This document shows positions 6,977 to 15,478 of a stretch of DNA of 34,640 nucleotides, piece by piece. Origin of the DNA: Ignavibacteria bacterium UBA2373 (GTDB lineage: Bacteria; Bacteroidota; Ignavibacteria; Kapaibacteriales; UBA961); contig DDTD01000005.1 in NCBI GenBank assembly GCA_002344005.1, forward strand, positions 1 through 34,640, read 5' to 3'. Made by a program: the position numbers and the translations under genes. The notes beneath the pieces are model-generated. The model saw only the letters and a program-made list of their open reading frames with translations, searched no databases and had not been told where the DNA came from. Within the stretch, counting starts at the first letter, position 1, and each line of letters opens with the position of its first letter.

Positions 6977-8758
6977 ATGAATATTTCCCGACATCTACGT
7001 ACATATGCAGCTGCACTTTTGGCATGTGTGGCTTTAGGATGCGTTGAATCCAATAATAAAAATACACCGCAAGATTTTGATCCGAACAAACCGGAAAAAG
7101 GTGATTGGATTATTCTTCATGAATTAAGTGATCCGGAAGGACTTAATCCTGTCACGACCAATGATGCTTCAAGTCGAGATATTTATACCAAAATCTTTGA
7201 ACCACTTTTGGTATTGGACTATCAAACATCGCAATATCGCCCCGAATTAGCTGAGACTATGCCTACAGTTTCGGATGATCATTTGACCTATACATTTACA
7301 TTGAAAAAAAATATCAAATTTTCCGATGGTAAACCCCTTACCGCCAAAGATGTTATTTTTACCATTAAAGCAATTAAAAATCCATTGGTAATTGATGCAG
7401 CGGCTTTGCGTAATTATTATGAATCATTGGAAGATGTGCAAGCAACGGATGATTATACCATAGTATTCAGAATGAATAAGCCATATTTTATGGCTGAATT
7501 TCAGTTGGGCAATACATATATTTTACCGAAACATGTTTTTGACCCGAAAAATTTAACAGATCAATATACCATACCACAAACGAATGATGTAAAACAAGTA
7601 GAGAATAATGCTGCAATGAAAGAATTTGCGGAATGGTTTGGTGCGGCAGACAGAAAAAGGGAACCTAAATATATGATTGGGTCGGGACCTTATATTGCCG
7701 AAGAATGGCGCACCAATGAATATGTTCGTTTAATGCGCAATGAAAACTATTGGAATAAAGGAAATGATGAGGATGCCGCCGCATACCCCGATAAATTAGT
7801 CTATAAAACAGTCAATGATGTTAATTCGGCTGTTGTCGCTTTGAAAAATAGTGAGTTGGATATGATACCGACTATCACGCCGCCTAAATTATGGGTTGAA
7901 ACGATTGATACTGTTGCAACTCCCCATATTACAAAAGTTCGTTATGCACAAACAATTTATACGTACATTGGTTGGAATAATCGTAAGCCCTATTTTTCTG
8001 ATAAAAAAGTGCGTCAGGCACTCTCCCATCTTGTGGACAGAGAACGTTTGCGTCAGCAAGTAAATCGTGGCTTCGGACAATTACAAAATACAGTCATCTA
8101 TAAAAATTTACCGGAGTATAATTCTGCTTTGCCTGCTTATGATTTTAATGTGGAAAAGGCAAAACAATTACTTAGTGAAGCAGGATGGAAAGACAGCGAT
8201 GGTAATGGTATTCTCGACAAAACGATTAATGGCAAAAAAACTGATTTTACCTTCACCTTCTTTGTTAATGCCGGCAATGAAGTGCGTGAGAATATTGCAT
8301 TAATTGTGTCCGAAGAAATGAAAAAAGTCGGTATCAAGGCAAATGTACAAAAACAAGAGTGGACTGTCTATCTCGAAAATATTCGCTCAGGTCAATTTGA
8401 TGCCTCGATTGGTTCATGGGTTAATGATCCGACACCATCCGACCCTTATCAATTATGGCATTCATCACAAACAAAAAATAAGGGGTCAAATTATGTTGGT
8501 TTTATTAATGCACGTGTTGATCAATTATTAGAAATGAATCGGGTAGAATTTGATGCCCAAAAACGCGTGGAATATATGAAAGAATTTCAAACAATTGTTC
8601 ATGATGAACAACCTTATACTGTATTGTGGCTTTCAGAGATTCCGGGAGCATATAATAAGCGTTTGCAAAATGTGAAGTTTTACTCACCGCGTCCGGGATA
8701 TAATCCTACAACATTCTGGGTTCCCAAATCCATGCAAAAATATACGGTCACTCAATAA
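6977..8758 (+). CDS. Peptide/oligopeptide ABC transporter substrate-binding lipoprotein (SBP family 5)
   Basis: This 593-residue lipoprotein has a signal with lipobox VALGC (C22). The body is an extracellular solute-binding family 5 protein (OppA/DppA/NikA type): SRDIYTKIFEPLLVLDYQT near the N-terminus, then YTFTLKKNIKFSDGKPLTAKDV, YMIGSGPYI, RNENYW and KVRQALSHLVDRE in the family order. It would bind peptides, or another small ligand, and deliver them to an ABC importer. No permease or ATPase genes (oppBCDF) are nearby, so the partner complex is elsewhere. A strong terminator follows 17 bases after the stop, so it closes the carA-to-here run. Confidence 0.92.
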   Translation: MNISRHLRTYAAALLACVALGCVESNNKNTPQDFDPNKPEKGDWIILHELSDPEGLNPVTTNDASSRDIYTKIFEPLLVLDYQTSQYRPELAETMPTVSDDHLTYTFTLKKNIKFSDGKPLTAKDVIFTIKAIKNPLVIDAAALRNYYESLEDVQATDDYTIVFRMNKPYFMAEFQLGNTYILPKHVFDPKNLTDQYTIPQTNDVKQVENNAAMKEFAEWFGAADRKREPKYMIGSGPYIAEEWRTNEYVRLMRNENYWNKGNDEDAAAYPDKLVYKTVNDVNSAVVALKNSELDMIPTITPPKLWVETIDTVATPHITKVRYAQTIYTYIGWNNRKPYFSDKKVRQALSHLVDRERLRQQVNRGFGQLQNTVIYKNLPEYNSALPAYDFNVEKAKQLLSEAGWKDSDGNGILDKTINGKKTDFTFTFFVNAGNEVRENIALIVSEEMKKVGIKANVQKQEWTVYLENIRSGQFDASIGSWVNDPTPSDPYQLWHSSQTKNKGSNYVGFINARVDQLLEMNRVEFDAQKRVEYMKEFQTIVHDEQPYTVLWLSEIPGAYNKRLQNVKFYSPRPGYNPTTFWVPKSMQKYTVTQ

Positions 8759-8775
8759 TACTATGTACACTATTG

Positions 8776-8814
8776 TTCCCCTTTGTGCTTCTTTTAGCAA
8801 AGGGGAATTTTTTT
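8776..8814 (+). terminator. Intrinsic transcription terminator
   Basis: A perfect 10-bp stem, TTCCCCTTTG (8776-8785) with CAAAGGGGAA (8798-8807), encloses a 12-base loop and is followed by seven T residues (8808-8814). It lies 17 bases after the substrate-binding protein stop. It also sits inside the upstream part of an open frame that begins at ATG 8763, which argues that the next gene really starts at 8835. Confidence 0.9.
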
Positions 8815-8834
8815 ATGTAATAAAGAGCAACACC

Positions 8835-9497
8835 ATGAAAAGGCACGAAGTCAAAGAATTAATAGCTTCCGGCGAATCTACTACCATCGAATTTAAAAGA
8901 AAATTTACTACGCCGGTAAAGTTTGCCAAAGAGGTTAGTGCTTTTGCTAATACAAAAGGTGGTTATATTTTTATTGGTGTGGATGATGATAAAAAAATTG
9001 TTGGTGTTAAAAGTGAAAAAGAGGAAATAGCACAAATTGTTCATGCTTGTACTTTTTTTATTGAACCGCCTATTGAGCCATTTTACGAAATTATCGAAAT
9101 TGATTACAAAGATGTGATTATTGTCATTATCGAAGAAAGCGATAAAAAGCCGCATCGTGTTTTGAATGATCCCGATCTTCCTAATGGTGAAAGTGCAGTA
9201 TATATACGTCAAGGTGAAGAATCAGTCACTGCAAGTAAAGAGATGGTGAGAATATTGCGTAGTCAGCGCGAGGATGCTCCTCCTTTGCGATTAAGTATTG
9301 GCGATAAAGAACGTCGTTTATTTGCATTTATCGAAAAAAATCATCGTGCCACAGTCAAGGATTTTTCTCAATTATGTAATATTTCCGAACGACGTGCGGC
9401 TCGTTTATTGGTGCGATTGGTACGCGCCGGTGTGCTGAATATTCATACCGATACCCATCATGATTACTATACTCTTACGCAATCTTTACCCACATAA
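8835..9497 (+). CDS. AlbA/Schlafen-type (divergent AAA-4) DNA-binding protein, probable regulator
   Basis: This 220-residue protein has an N-terminal AlbA_2/Schlafen-type domain (about 5-125), with signature STTIEFKRKF followed by EVSAFANTKGGYIFIGVDDD. The C-terminal part (about 150-215) looks like a winged helix-turn-helix (TVKDFSQLCNISERRAARLL, VRAGVL). Such proteins are often transcription regulators; related domains are also used in defence and prophages. ATG 8835 is chosen over ATG 8763 because a strong terminator lies between them and the domain begins right after 8835. The gene starts 20 bases after that terminator, so a promoter must overlap or follow it, or read-through is used. Confidence 0.85.
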   Translation: MKRHEVKELIASGESTTIEFKRKFTTPVKFAKEVSAFANTKGGYIFIGVDDDKKIVGVKSEKEEIAQIVHACTFFIEPPIEPFYEIIEIDYKDVIIVIIEESDKKPHRVLNDPDLPNGESAVYIRQGEESVTASKEMVRILRSQREDAPPLRLSIGDKERRLFAFIEKNHRATVKDFSQLCNISERRAARLLVRLVRAGVLNIHTDTHHDYYTLTQSLPT

Positions 9498-9536
9498 TGT
9501 TATTCTTTCTGTACATATATCATTGATAGTAGTTCT

Positions 9537-10853
9537 ATGTTACTTGCACGATATATTCTCCGTTTCCATATAGGTCCTTTTTTATTTGGGACTTTAACCG
9601 TTATGTTTATTTTTTTGATGCAATTTCTAATCATCAATATTGATAAATTATTAGGTAAAGGATTGGAACCGATGCTTATTGTTCAAGTCATTGTCTATAG
9701 TTTGGCGTGGATGGTTGTACTTGCTGTTCCTATGGGGGTATTATTTTCTACTCTGATGGCTTTTGGCAATATGTCGGCTGCCCAAGAAATAACGATTGTG
9801 AAATCAACGGGTATTTCTTTGATAAAAATGATGTTTCCCGTTATGCTCTGTGGAGTCGGTATTTTTTATGGGATGTACAGATTTAATAATGATGTATTGC
9901 CCGACACAAATCATGCTTTTAAAGTATTGATGCAAGATATTCAAAGAAAAAAACCGACATTTGCTATAGAATCAGGTCAATTTTCTACACAATTGGAAGG
10001 ATTTACCATCCTTTCACGAAAGACAGATAGCACAGGTACATTATATGGTATGACAGTCTATGATTATCAGAATCCTTTGCGCACAAATGTACTTACAGCC
10101 GATACAGGGCGAGTCCGATTTTCTTCGGATTATTCCAACATTGTTCTCGATCTCAGTTCCGGTGAAATACATCAGGTGAATAAAGTCAATCGAGGTGATT
10201 ATCGCCATATTACTTTCTCAAAACATCAAGTAGTTATCCCTGCACGTGATTTTTTATTTGAGCGCTCAGAAAATGGTGTTTTCTCGCGCGGTGATCGTGA
10301 AATGAATATTGCCGCGATGGAACAACAGCGTAATGCGGCATTAGCTAATAAAAATCGCTTCGACTCACTCATCAGGCATGAATTACAGCGTTTTGTCAAT
10401 GAAAAAGATAAGCCAATATCATTGCCTTCCATAGATAATGAACAAGAATTACGAGCATTTATTGCTCAATCTGACGGTTTGCGCTCTGCTGTTGATTCTT
10501 ATTTGTTCCAACGTGACAGCTATCGTAATCAAGCAAATCAATATGAAGTGGAAATTCATAAAAAATATGCAATTCCTATGGCGTGCTTTCTCTTAGTATT
10601 TATTGGTGCGCCTTTAGGTGTGGTTACACGGCGCGGTAATTTTGGCGTAAGTGCTGCTATCAGCTTAGGCTTTTATATCTTTTATTGGGCTATGCTTATT
10701 ATGGGCGAAAAACTTGCTGACCGCAATCATGTTTCACCTGCTGTGGGTATGTGGGGTGGTAATGTTATTATTGCTCTTGTTGGTATTATTTTAACATTAC
10801 GTACCAATTATGAATCGCTTCCTTTGATTTCTTTATTATGGAAAAGAAAATAA
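9537..10853 (+). CDS. LptF/LptG family permease (lipopolysaccharide export)
   Basis: This 438-residue protein has the YjgP/YjgQ layout. Three N-terminal membrane segments (about 12-36, 55-80, 97-118) are followed by a large periplasmic beta-rich domain (about 130-330) and three C-terminal membrane segments (about 345-430). Family landmarks include LNARYILRFHIGPF-like LLARYILRFHIGPF at the start, LAVPMGVLFSTLMAFG and FLLVFIGAPLGVVTRRGNFG. LptF and LptG form the inner-membrane core that, with LptB, lifts LPS to the periplasmic bridge. Which paralogue this is cannot be decided. It overlaps the next gene by 16 bases. Confidence 0.92.
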   Translation: MLLARYILRFHIGPFLFGTLTVMFIFLMQFLIINIDKLLGKGLEPMLIVQVIVYSLAWMVVLAVPMGVLFSTLMAFGNMSAAQEITIVKSTGISLIKMMFPVMLCGVGIFYGMYRFNNDVLPDTNHAFKVLMQDIQRKKPTFAIESGQFSTQLEGFTILSRKTDSTGTLYGMTVYDYQNPLRTNVLTADTGRVRFSSDYSNIVLDLSSGEIHQVNKVNRGDYRHITFSKHQVVIPARDFLFERSENGVFSRGDREMNIAAMEQQRNAALANKNRFDSLIRHELQRFVNEKDKPISLPSIDNEQELRAFIAQSDGLRSAVDSYLFQRDSYRNQANQYEVEIHKKYAIPMACFLLVFIGAPLGVVTRRGNFGVSAAISLGFYIFYWAMLIMGEKLADRNHVSPAVGMWGGNVIIALVGIILTLRTNYESLPLISLLWKRK

Positions 10854-11884
10854 ACAGCGATATTATTATCGTCGGAGGTGGTTTAGCCGGTATGCTTACT
10901 GCTTTTTTTTTATTGCAGCATGATTCTTCCATAAAACTCACACTTATTGACAATGGATTTTATAGTGCTGCATGGCGGATTGCCGCTGGTATTATTAATC
11001 CCGTTGCCGGAAAAAGAATTGTCAAAACTGCCAATATTGAACAATTGCTTTCTTCGCTTCATCACAGTAATTCTTTGCTTAATCAATATACCGGTAAAAA
11101 TTATTTTTATCCGATGCCTATTGTTCGTATTTTTCGTGATGACAGTGAACAATTATCATGGAATAAAAAAATACAAAGGGAAGATTATCTTGGGTGGCTT
11201 TCTCCTTATACTTCGACATCATTCCCAATTTATACTCCTCATGGTGCAGGAATTATTCACTGTGGCGGACGACTTGATATTATAGGATTTGTCAATGATA
11301 TTACTGCATGGCTTTCAATGCATTGTACAATACTTCATGATACTTTTTTCCCTGATACTTCATTATTTTCATCCAATCAATTGATTATTATGTGTTATGG
11401 ATGGGAAATGATGTATAATCCTTTATGGTCATGGTTACCATTTGCACCATTCAAAGGTGAAGTACTTACGATAGAAATGCCACGCGATTTTTCACAATCT
11501 CCAATCCTTAATAATGGCACATATTTTTTACCTTTGAAAAATGGCACTGCCCGCATAGGGGCAACGATAGAACATGATACTCTCACTTATACACCCACAG
11601 AACAAGCACGCCAAGAATTACTTACTGATTTTACTGCAATGACGGGCATCATACCTCATGTACTTGCCCATCATGCAGGCATAAGACCCGGAATTGAAGA
11701 TCGTTATCCTGTTATCGGGAAACATCCTGTCCATAGCAATACTATGATAGTCAATGGTTTGGGAGGCAGAGGTGCGTTGTATGCTCCATATTGTGCTCAT
11801 GCTATAACCGACTTGCTGCTGCATAATGCCCCTATTCCACATGAATATTCGGTTGAACGTTACTATCATCGCTTTCTTCCATAA
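10838..11884 (+). CDS. FAD-dependent oxidoreductase (DAO / glycine-oxidase-like)
   Basis: This 348-residue protein has the FAD-binding beta-alpha-beta motif at the N-terminus: IIIVGGGLAGML (G13, G15, G18). It also has AAGIINPVAGKR and a C-terminal dinucleotide-fold return segment, GLGGRGALYAPYCA, which are hallmarks of the D-amino-acid-oxidase-like superfamily (DadA, ThiO and MnmC C-terminal domain type). Substrate cannot be read from sequence. The INPVAGKRIVKT segment and C-terminal GIRPGIEDRYPVIG (about 280-293) recall the MnmC-like/DAO subgroup. The ATG lies 16 bases inside the preceding permease gene, so translation is probably coupled, an odd pairing with no known functional link. Confidence 0.88.
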   Translation: MEKKINSDIIIVGGGLAGMLTAFFLLQHDSSIKLTLIDNGFYSAAWRIAAGIINPVAGKRIVKTANIEQLLSSLHHSNSLLNQYTGKNYFYPMPIVRIFRDDSEQLSWNKKIQREDYLGWLSPYTSTSFPIYTPHGAGIIHCGGRLDIIGFVNDITAWLSMHCTILHDTFFPDTSLFSSNQLIIMCYGWEMMYNPLWSWLPFAPFKGEVLTIEMPRDFSQSPILNNGTYFLPLKNGTARIGATIEHDTLTYTPTEQARQELLTDFTAMTGIIPHVLAHHAGIRPGIEDRYPVIGKHPVHSNTMIVNGLGGRGALYAPYCAHAITDLLLHNAPIPHEYSVERYYHRFLP

Positions 11885-12194
11885 TTATGTGAGTAAAGTT
11901 TTGTAAGTTTGTGAGCGAAATTTTTTAGATAGAGATGTGTAGGAAAAACAGAAAATTGGATGCTATAGAGTTTTTTCATGGATGATGAAAATAGTATAGT
12001 GCGCATTTAGGGCGAAAAGTAACAGTATAATGATGTGAGATATACTGCACTTTGATGTACAAACAGATAAGTATCTCTATTAATTCTGATAGTCACAATT
12101 ATTACTAATAAAGACTGTCTGCATAGTGTTGAAAATTGTCATCCGACAAAGTATAAAATCAGTAACAATATATTCATTTTATCGAAAGAAAGCT
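11885..12194. other. Intergenic gap, no gene seen
   Basis: This AT-rich gap of 310 bases lies between the oxidoreductase stop and the chosen start of the HEFFH protein. The only structure seen is a 7-bp inverted repeat, CAGTATA (12023-12029) with TATACTG (12041-12047), around an 11-base loop, with no T tract. It may be an operator or chance. Promoter elements for the next gene must lie here but none is convincing. Confidence 0.4.
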
Positions 12195-14498
12195 ATGGAC
12201 AATCTGAACTCATTGCGATTATGTATTTTCTCCATACTTGTTGTGATTTTTCTTCCTTTTACTACAAAAGCACAAGGCGATTGCCAAGCCACAACATTAG
12301 ATCAATTCTTTGAATGTTATGGTGGAAAAAAAGTATTTAGTGAACATAGTATTAAAGCATTGACTACGTTTGTCCAAGTGGAAGAAGCAATAAATGCCGG
12401 AAATTATATTCAAGCCAAAGTATTGATGGATGATTTATATAAGACATATCCTGTTGGGGATAATTTGTGGTGGCAGGTTTGGAATGCTCCAAACGGTGCA
12501 AATGTCGGTTCTCCTCATTGCTATTATGGCTTAAGGATGATGGAAGATATTATTGCTTATGGACTGAAGCCGAATCCTCTTGCTAAGGTAAAAAAAGTTA
12601 CTATGAATATTGTCTTAGTCGGCTGCTCAAAAGGAATTTTACCCACAACAAAAGAAGAGTTGGAAAAAGGTACCGGACAATTTGTTACTCACACTTTAAA
12701 TCCTAAACTAAAAGAAAATAATTATCAAATTATTCGCCAATCATTGGATCTGTTCATTAAATATATTAAAGCCATCACCAAAGGTTCATTAGAAATACAT
12801 GTGGGATTTATTGAACTTGACACGCTGTGCCTGCCTGTAAGTGTTTCAAAGGAAAAGCCGTATGTTGCGTCCGGAGATTATGGATTAGTCTTAAATGCAC
12901 TGACGAAAGCAGCCAAAGATACCACCGATTGGTTTATGATTAATTATCCGTCACATGTACCGGAATTTCCTGTATTCGATGATGAATCTTTTATTACAGG
13001 TGGTATGGGTGCTGATAATAAAGGTGGTCCTGTTTTTATAGCGGATGATAAATGGGTAGTGCGGAAACCGGCTCATCTTGGCAAAGGTAATTATACCGAT
13101 ATAGAGCGAAGAACATATTTACCGCAATGGCTTCAACATGAATTTTTTCATCATCTTTATCGTATTTATCCCGAATTAAAATTGGAAGTCAATGGACACG
13201 ATTGGTTCGATCGTAAATTTTGGGCAAGTGACTTTACCGGACAATTTGAAACCGATTATTACTCCGAAACATTACATAAGCGATTGCAAATTGATTGTGA
13301 GCCATTAGCAAAAAAATTAATTACCAGAATTGATAAAATCCGCGCATCGGAATATTCTTCTCTTTCTATAGATGAACTGCTCGGTTCTTATTCTTTGGAT
13401 AATATACAAAATACATGGCATGAAGGAGATATTATTAGACAAAACGATAATTACTTCTGGAAAAATAAAGCTAATGTACAATGGGAAGTGATGCCAAATT
13501 TTACCGAAGGAATATTAAAAACCGGTGATGATTCACCCTATAAAGGGCAAGACTTTTTCTTGGAATTATATCAGACAGTTGAAGGAGATATATACCCGGG
13601 TGTTATTTCTTTAAAATTTGGTGGAGAATATTACAAAAAAAGATTCGGTTTGATGCGACAATCTTTGCCAATAGAGTTAGCATTAGGCAATTATGCAAGA
13701 GTACCATCAAATAATTCTCACCATACGGGAAATTTGATAAAATCTCAAGGTAGAATTTTTTGGGAAAATGATGCCGGTGATTCTTGGTCACTGATACCCA
13801 ATACGAATGATGAATGTTTGAATCATATGGCTAACAGCCCGACACCTAATGAAAAATTTCAGTTAATTCTTGTCAATACACCTTGCGATGTCTATAACTT
13901 GGGTTTTAAGTATTTGAATTATTATTATTGGAAGCCCAAACGCTTATTGCAAGATGAATCGCCTAAAGTTGTTAAATCTATAAACAATGTGGAACTGCAA
14001 GAAAATTTCGGTAATTATACGATTAATTTGTCGGAAATTTTTGCTGACAATCAAGGTGATTCTTTACTGTTTTTTGTAACAAGCGCAGATACAAATCTTA
14101 TTAAAGGTACTGTTTACAATGGAAAGCTTATTCTTTTAGGGGGCAATGTTGGTAATACAACACTCTATGCTATGGCATTAGACAAAAATGGCGGTTTGGC
14201 TGTAGATGAATTTGATGTATTGGTTACATCAGCAGTATCAACAGTGAGTAATCCACATGCTGCGGCTGATATTTCCATTTCACCAAGCGTGGCACATGAT
14301 ATTATTTTTATTACAGGGCTTACTCAAGATTATAGAGTTGAATTAGTGTCCGCCATCACAGCAGACAGCGAGATACTTTCTGTGTCTGATACTATACAGA
14401 CGATTGATATAAGTCATGTACCATCAGGCATGTATTTTTTGATTTTTACGAATACCATTACGGGCTATACACAAAGAGATAAAGTCATTATCTATTAA
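12195..14498 (+). CDS. Exported T9SS-sorted protein with HEFFH metalloprotease-like motif
   Basis: This 767-residue protein has a signal peptide (LRLCIFSILVVIFLPFTTKA, cleavage before QG near 29). The N-terminal region to about 390 contains a zinc-metallopeptidase-like HExxH at H315-E316-F-F-H319 (LPQWLQHEFFHHLYRIYPE), with further His/Asp/Glu within 30 residues. Two copies of a domain of about 100 residues follow, at about 396-495 and 497-595 (LGSYSL / LGNYAR, then H-G, FWxNxA, W-PN). A cadherin-like stretch comes next (about 600-685; GDSLLFFV, LDKNGGLAVDEFDVLV). The C-terminal part from about 690 is a T9SS type A sorting domain (ISISPSVAHDIIFI, SHVPSGMYFLIF). GTG 12126 is possible, but ATG 12195 gives the signal peptide. 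Peptidase activity is inferred from one motif; the family is otherwise unrecognised. Confidence 0.65.
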   Translation: MDNLNSLRLCIFSILVVIFLPFTTKAQGDCQATTLDQFFECYGGKKVFSEHSIKALTTFVQVEEAINAGNYIQAKVLMDDLYKTYPVGDNLWWQVWNAPNGANVGSPHCYYGLRMMEDIIAYGLKPNPLAKVKKVTMNIVLVGCSKGILPTTKEELEKGTGQFVTHTLNPKLKENNYQIIRQSLDLFIKYIKAITKGSLEIHVGFIELDTLCLPVSVSKEKPYVASGDYGLVLNALTKAAKDTTDWFMINYPSHVPEFPVFDDESFITGGMGADNKGGPVFIADDKWVVRKPAHLGKGNYTDIERRTYLPQWLQHEFFHHLYRIYPELKLEVNGHDWFDRKFWASDFTGQFETDYYSETLHKRLQIDCEPLAKKLITRIDKIRASEYSSLSIDELLGSYSLDNIQNTWHEGDIIRQNDNYFWKNKANVQWEVMPNFTEGILKTGDDSPYKGQDFFLELYQTVEGDIYPGVISLKFGGEYYKKRFGLMRQSLPIELALGNYARVPSNNSHHTGNLIKSQGRIFWENDAGDSWSLIPNTNDECLNHMANSPTPNEKFQLILVNTPCDVYNLGFKYLNYYYWKPKRLLQDESPKVVKSINNVELQENFGNYTINLSEIFADNQGDSLLFFVTSADTNLIKGTVYNGKLILLGGNVGNTTLYAMALDKNGGLAVDEFDVLVTSAVSTVSNPHAAADISISPSVAHDIIFITGLTQDYRVELVSAITADSEILSVSDTIQTIDISHVPSGMYFLIFTNTITGYTQRDKVIIY

Positions 14499-14607
14499 AA
14501 CATGAGAATTTTTCACTTGATGAATATATAATTATCTGTCATAGTATATAAGTTCTTGATTGTTCATAACATTGCTCTAGAATCAGTATATATGTTCAAT
14601 CAACCAT

Positions 14608-14638
14608 ACACATTGTTATCATCGCTGTGATAATGTGT
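14608..14638. promoter_or_regulatory. Imperfect inverted repeat upstream of the CxC protein
   Basis: ACACA...TTATCA (14608-14621) pairs with TGATAATGTGT (14628-14638), with a three-base bulge on the left arm and a short loop. There is no T tract, so it looks more like an operator or weak mRNA structure than a terminator. It sits 110 bases downstream of the HEFFH gene and 115 bases upstream of the next start. Confidence 0.3.
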
Positions 14639-14752
14639 CAATAATAAACAAGGTAAATATTCTATGTCATCAATGAACAATGATAGCAGAGAGTTCTTGA
14701 ATGGAAATAAAGTCAAATATGTATTTTTGTAAATAAATTACAGACTCAAAGT

Positions 14753-15109
14753 ATGAATGGGCAGAATATGATTCCTAATGATGACGATTTTGATATTGAA
14801 CAATACAGTCGGGAAAAAGAATCTGAAAGAAAACAAAAGGAATTTCTTGATTTTTCTGATCTTGAAGAAATAGCAGGTACATTAAAAGGTGTGCCTCATT
14901 CAAGCCGCATTCCCGCAGAAATCGTGCGTGACGGCGGCGGCACCATAGAAGTTATTGCCGAGCATAATCATGACGAAGAGAACGGAGAAGAGCCACAAAT
15001 TTTAGTTCATCGTACCTCTGAGGGAGAAGTTCGCTTGGTAGAAATTATTTGCACTTGCGGAAAAAAAATAAAATTACAGTTGCAATATACTGAACCGGAA
15101 GCGGAGTGA
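14753..15109 (+). CDS. Small acidic hypothetical protein with C-terminal CxCG motif
   Basis: The 118-residue protein is strongly acidic in its first 35 residues (DDDFDIEQYSREKESE), with a charged helix predicted there. A small beta-rich C-terminal part follows, VRLVEIICTCGKKIKLQLQY. The C-T-C-G pair looks like half of a zinc ribbon, so a metal site would need dimerisation or a partner. No signal or membrane segment. The start is ATG 14753; ATG 14768 is possible. Its stop abuts the clpS stop on the other strand with no gap. I do not recognise the family; a regulatory or adaptor role is only a guess. Confidence 0.65.
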   Translation: MNGQNMIPNDDDFDIEQYSREKESERKQKEFLDFSDLEEIAGTLKGVPHSSRIPAEIVRDGGGTIEVIAEHNHDEENGEEPQILVHRTSEGEVRLVEIICTCGKKIKLQLQYTEPEAE

Positions 15110-15424
15110 TTACATTTGCACTTCGGTATGAAGAGCTATTTCCTCCAGCACGCTGCTGACGCGCAGACAATCGGTCATATCGCCGGAATATACAACCGCT
15201 TTACCGCGTGTATGCACTTCCCATGTCAAATCTTCTGCTTCGGCATAGGAACAGCCGATGGCTTTGATTATTTGATAGGTCACTTCATCCATTGAGTGTT
15301 CTTCATCATTATATAAAATTACTCTTGCGGCAAGCCCCGTGATTGTTTCTTCGGCGAACAGCACATCCTCACGAGTATCATTGTCATAAACTGAATATAT
15401 ATCATTCATAGCGGTTTGTGTCAT
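15110..15424 (-). CDS. clpS: ClpS-like adaptor of the Clp protease
   Basis: The 104-residue protein matches the ClpS core: LYND (N39-D40) with EEHSMDEV following, and the EVHTRGKAVV segment with H71, the position corresponding to the N-degron pocket His. A short acidic N-terminal extension precedes it, as usual for ClpS, where the flexible tail contacts ClpA/ClpC. ClpS delivers N-end-rule substrates to the Clp ATPase. TTG 15436 is possible, but ATG 15424 (or ATG 15409) is more likely. It is divergent from alr (54-base gap) and convergent with the CxC protein. No clpA/clpC is in the window. Confidence 0.85.
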   Translation of the reverse strand: MTQTAMNDIYSVYDNDTREDVLFAEETITGLAARVILYNDEEHSMDEVTYQIIKAIGCSYAEAEDLTWEVHTRGKAVVYSGDMTDCLRVSSVLEEIALHTEVQM

Positions 15425-15478
15425 ATTTTGGTACAAAATTACGTCCTCAGATTTTTATTTCGAGCTATATTGACGAAT

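Noticed and set aside
8763..8834. N-terminal extension of the AlbA-type gene
   Set aside because: It contains a perfect terminator with a seven-T tail, and the conserved domain begins right after ATG 8835.
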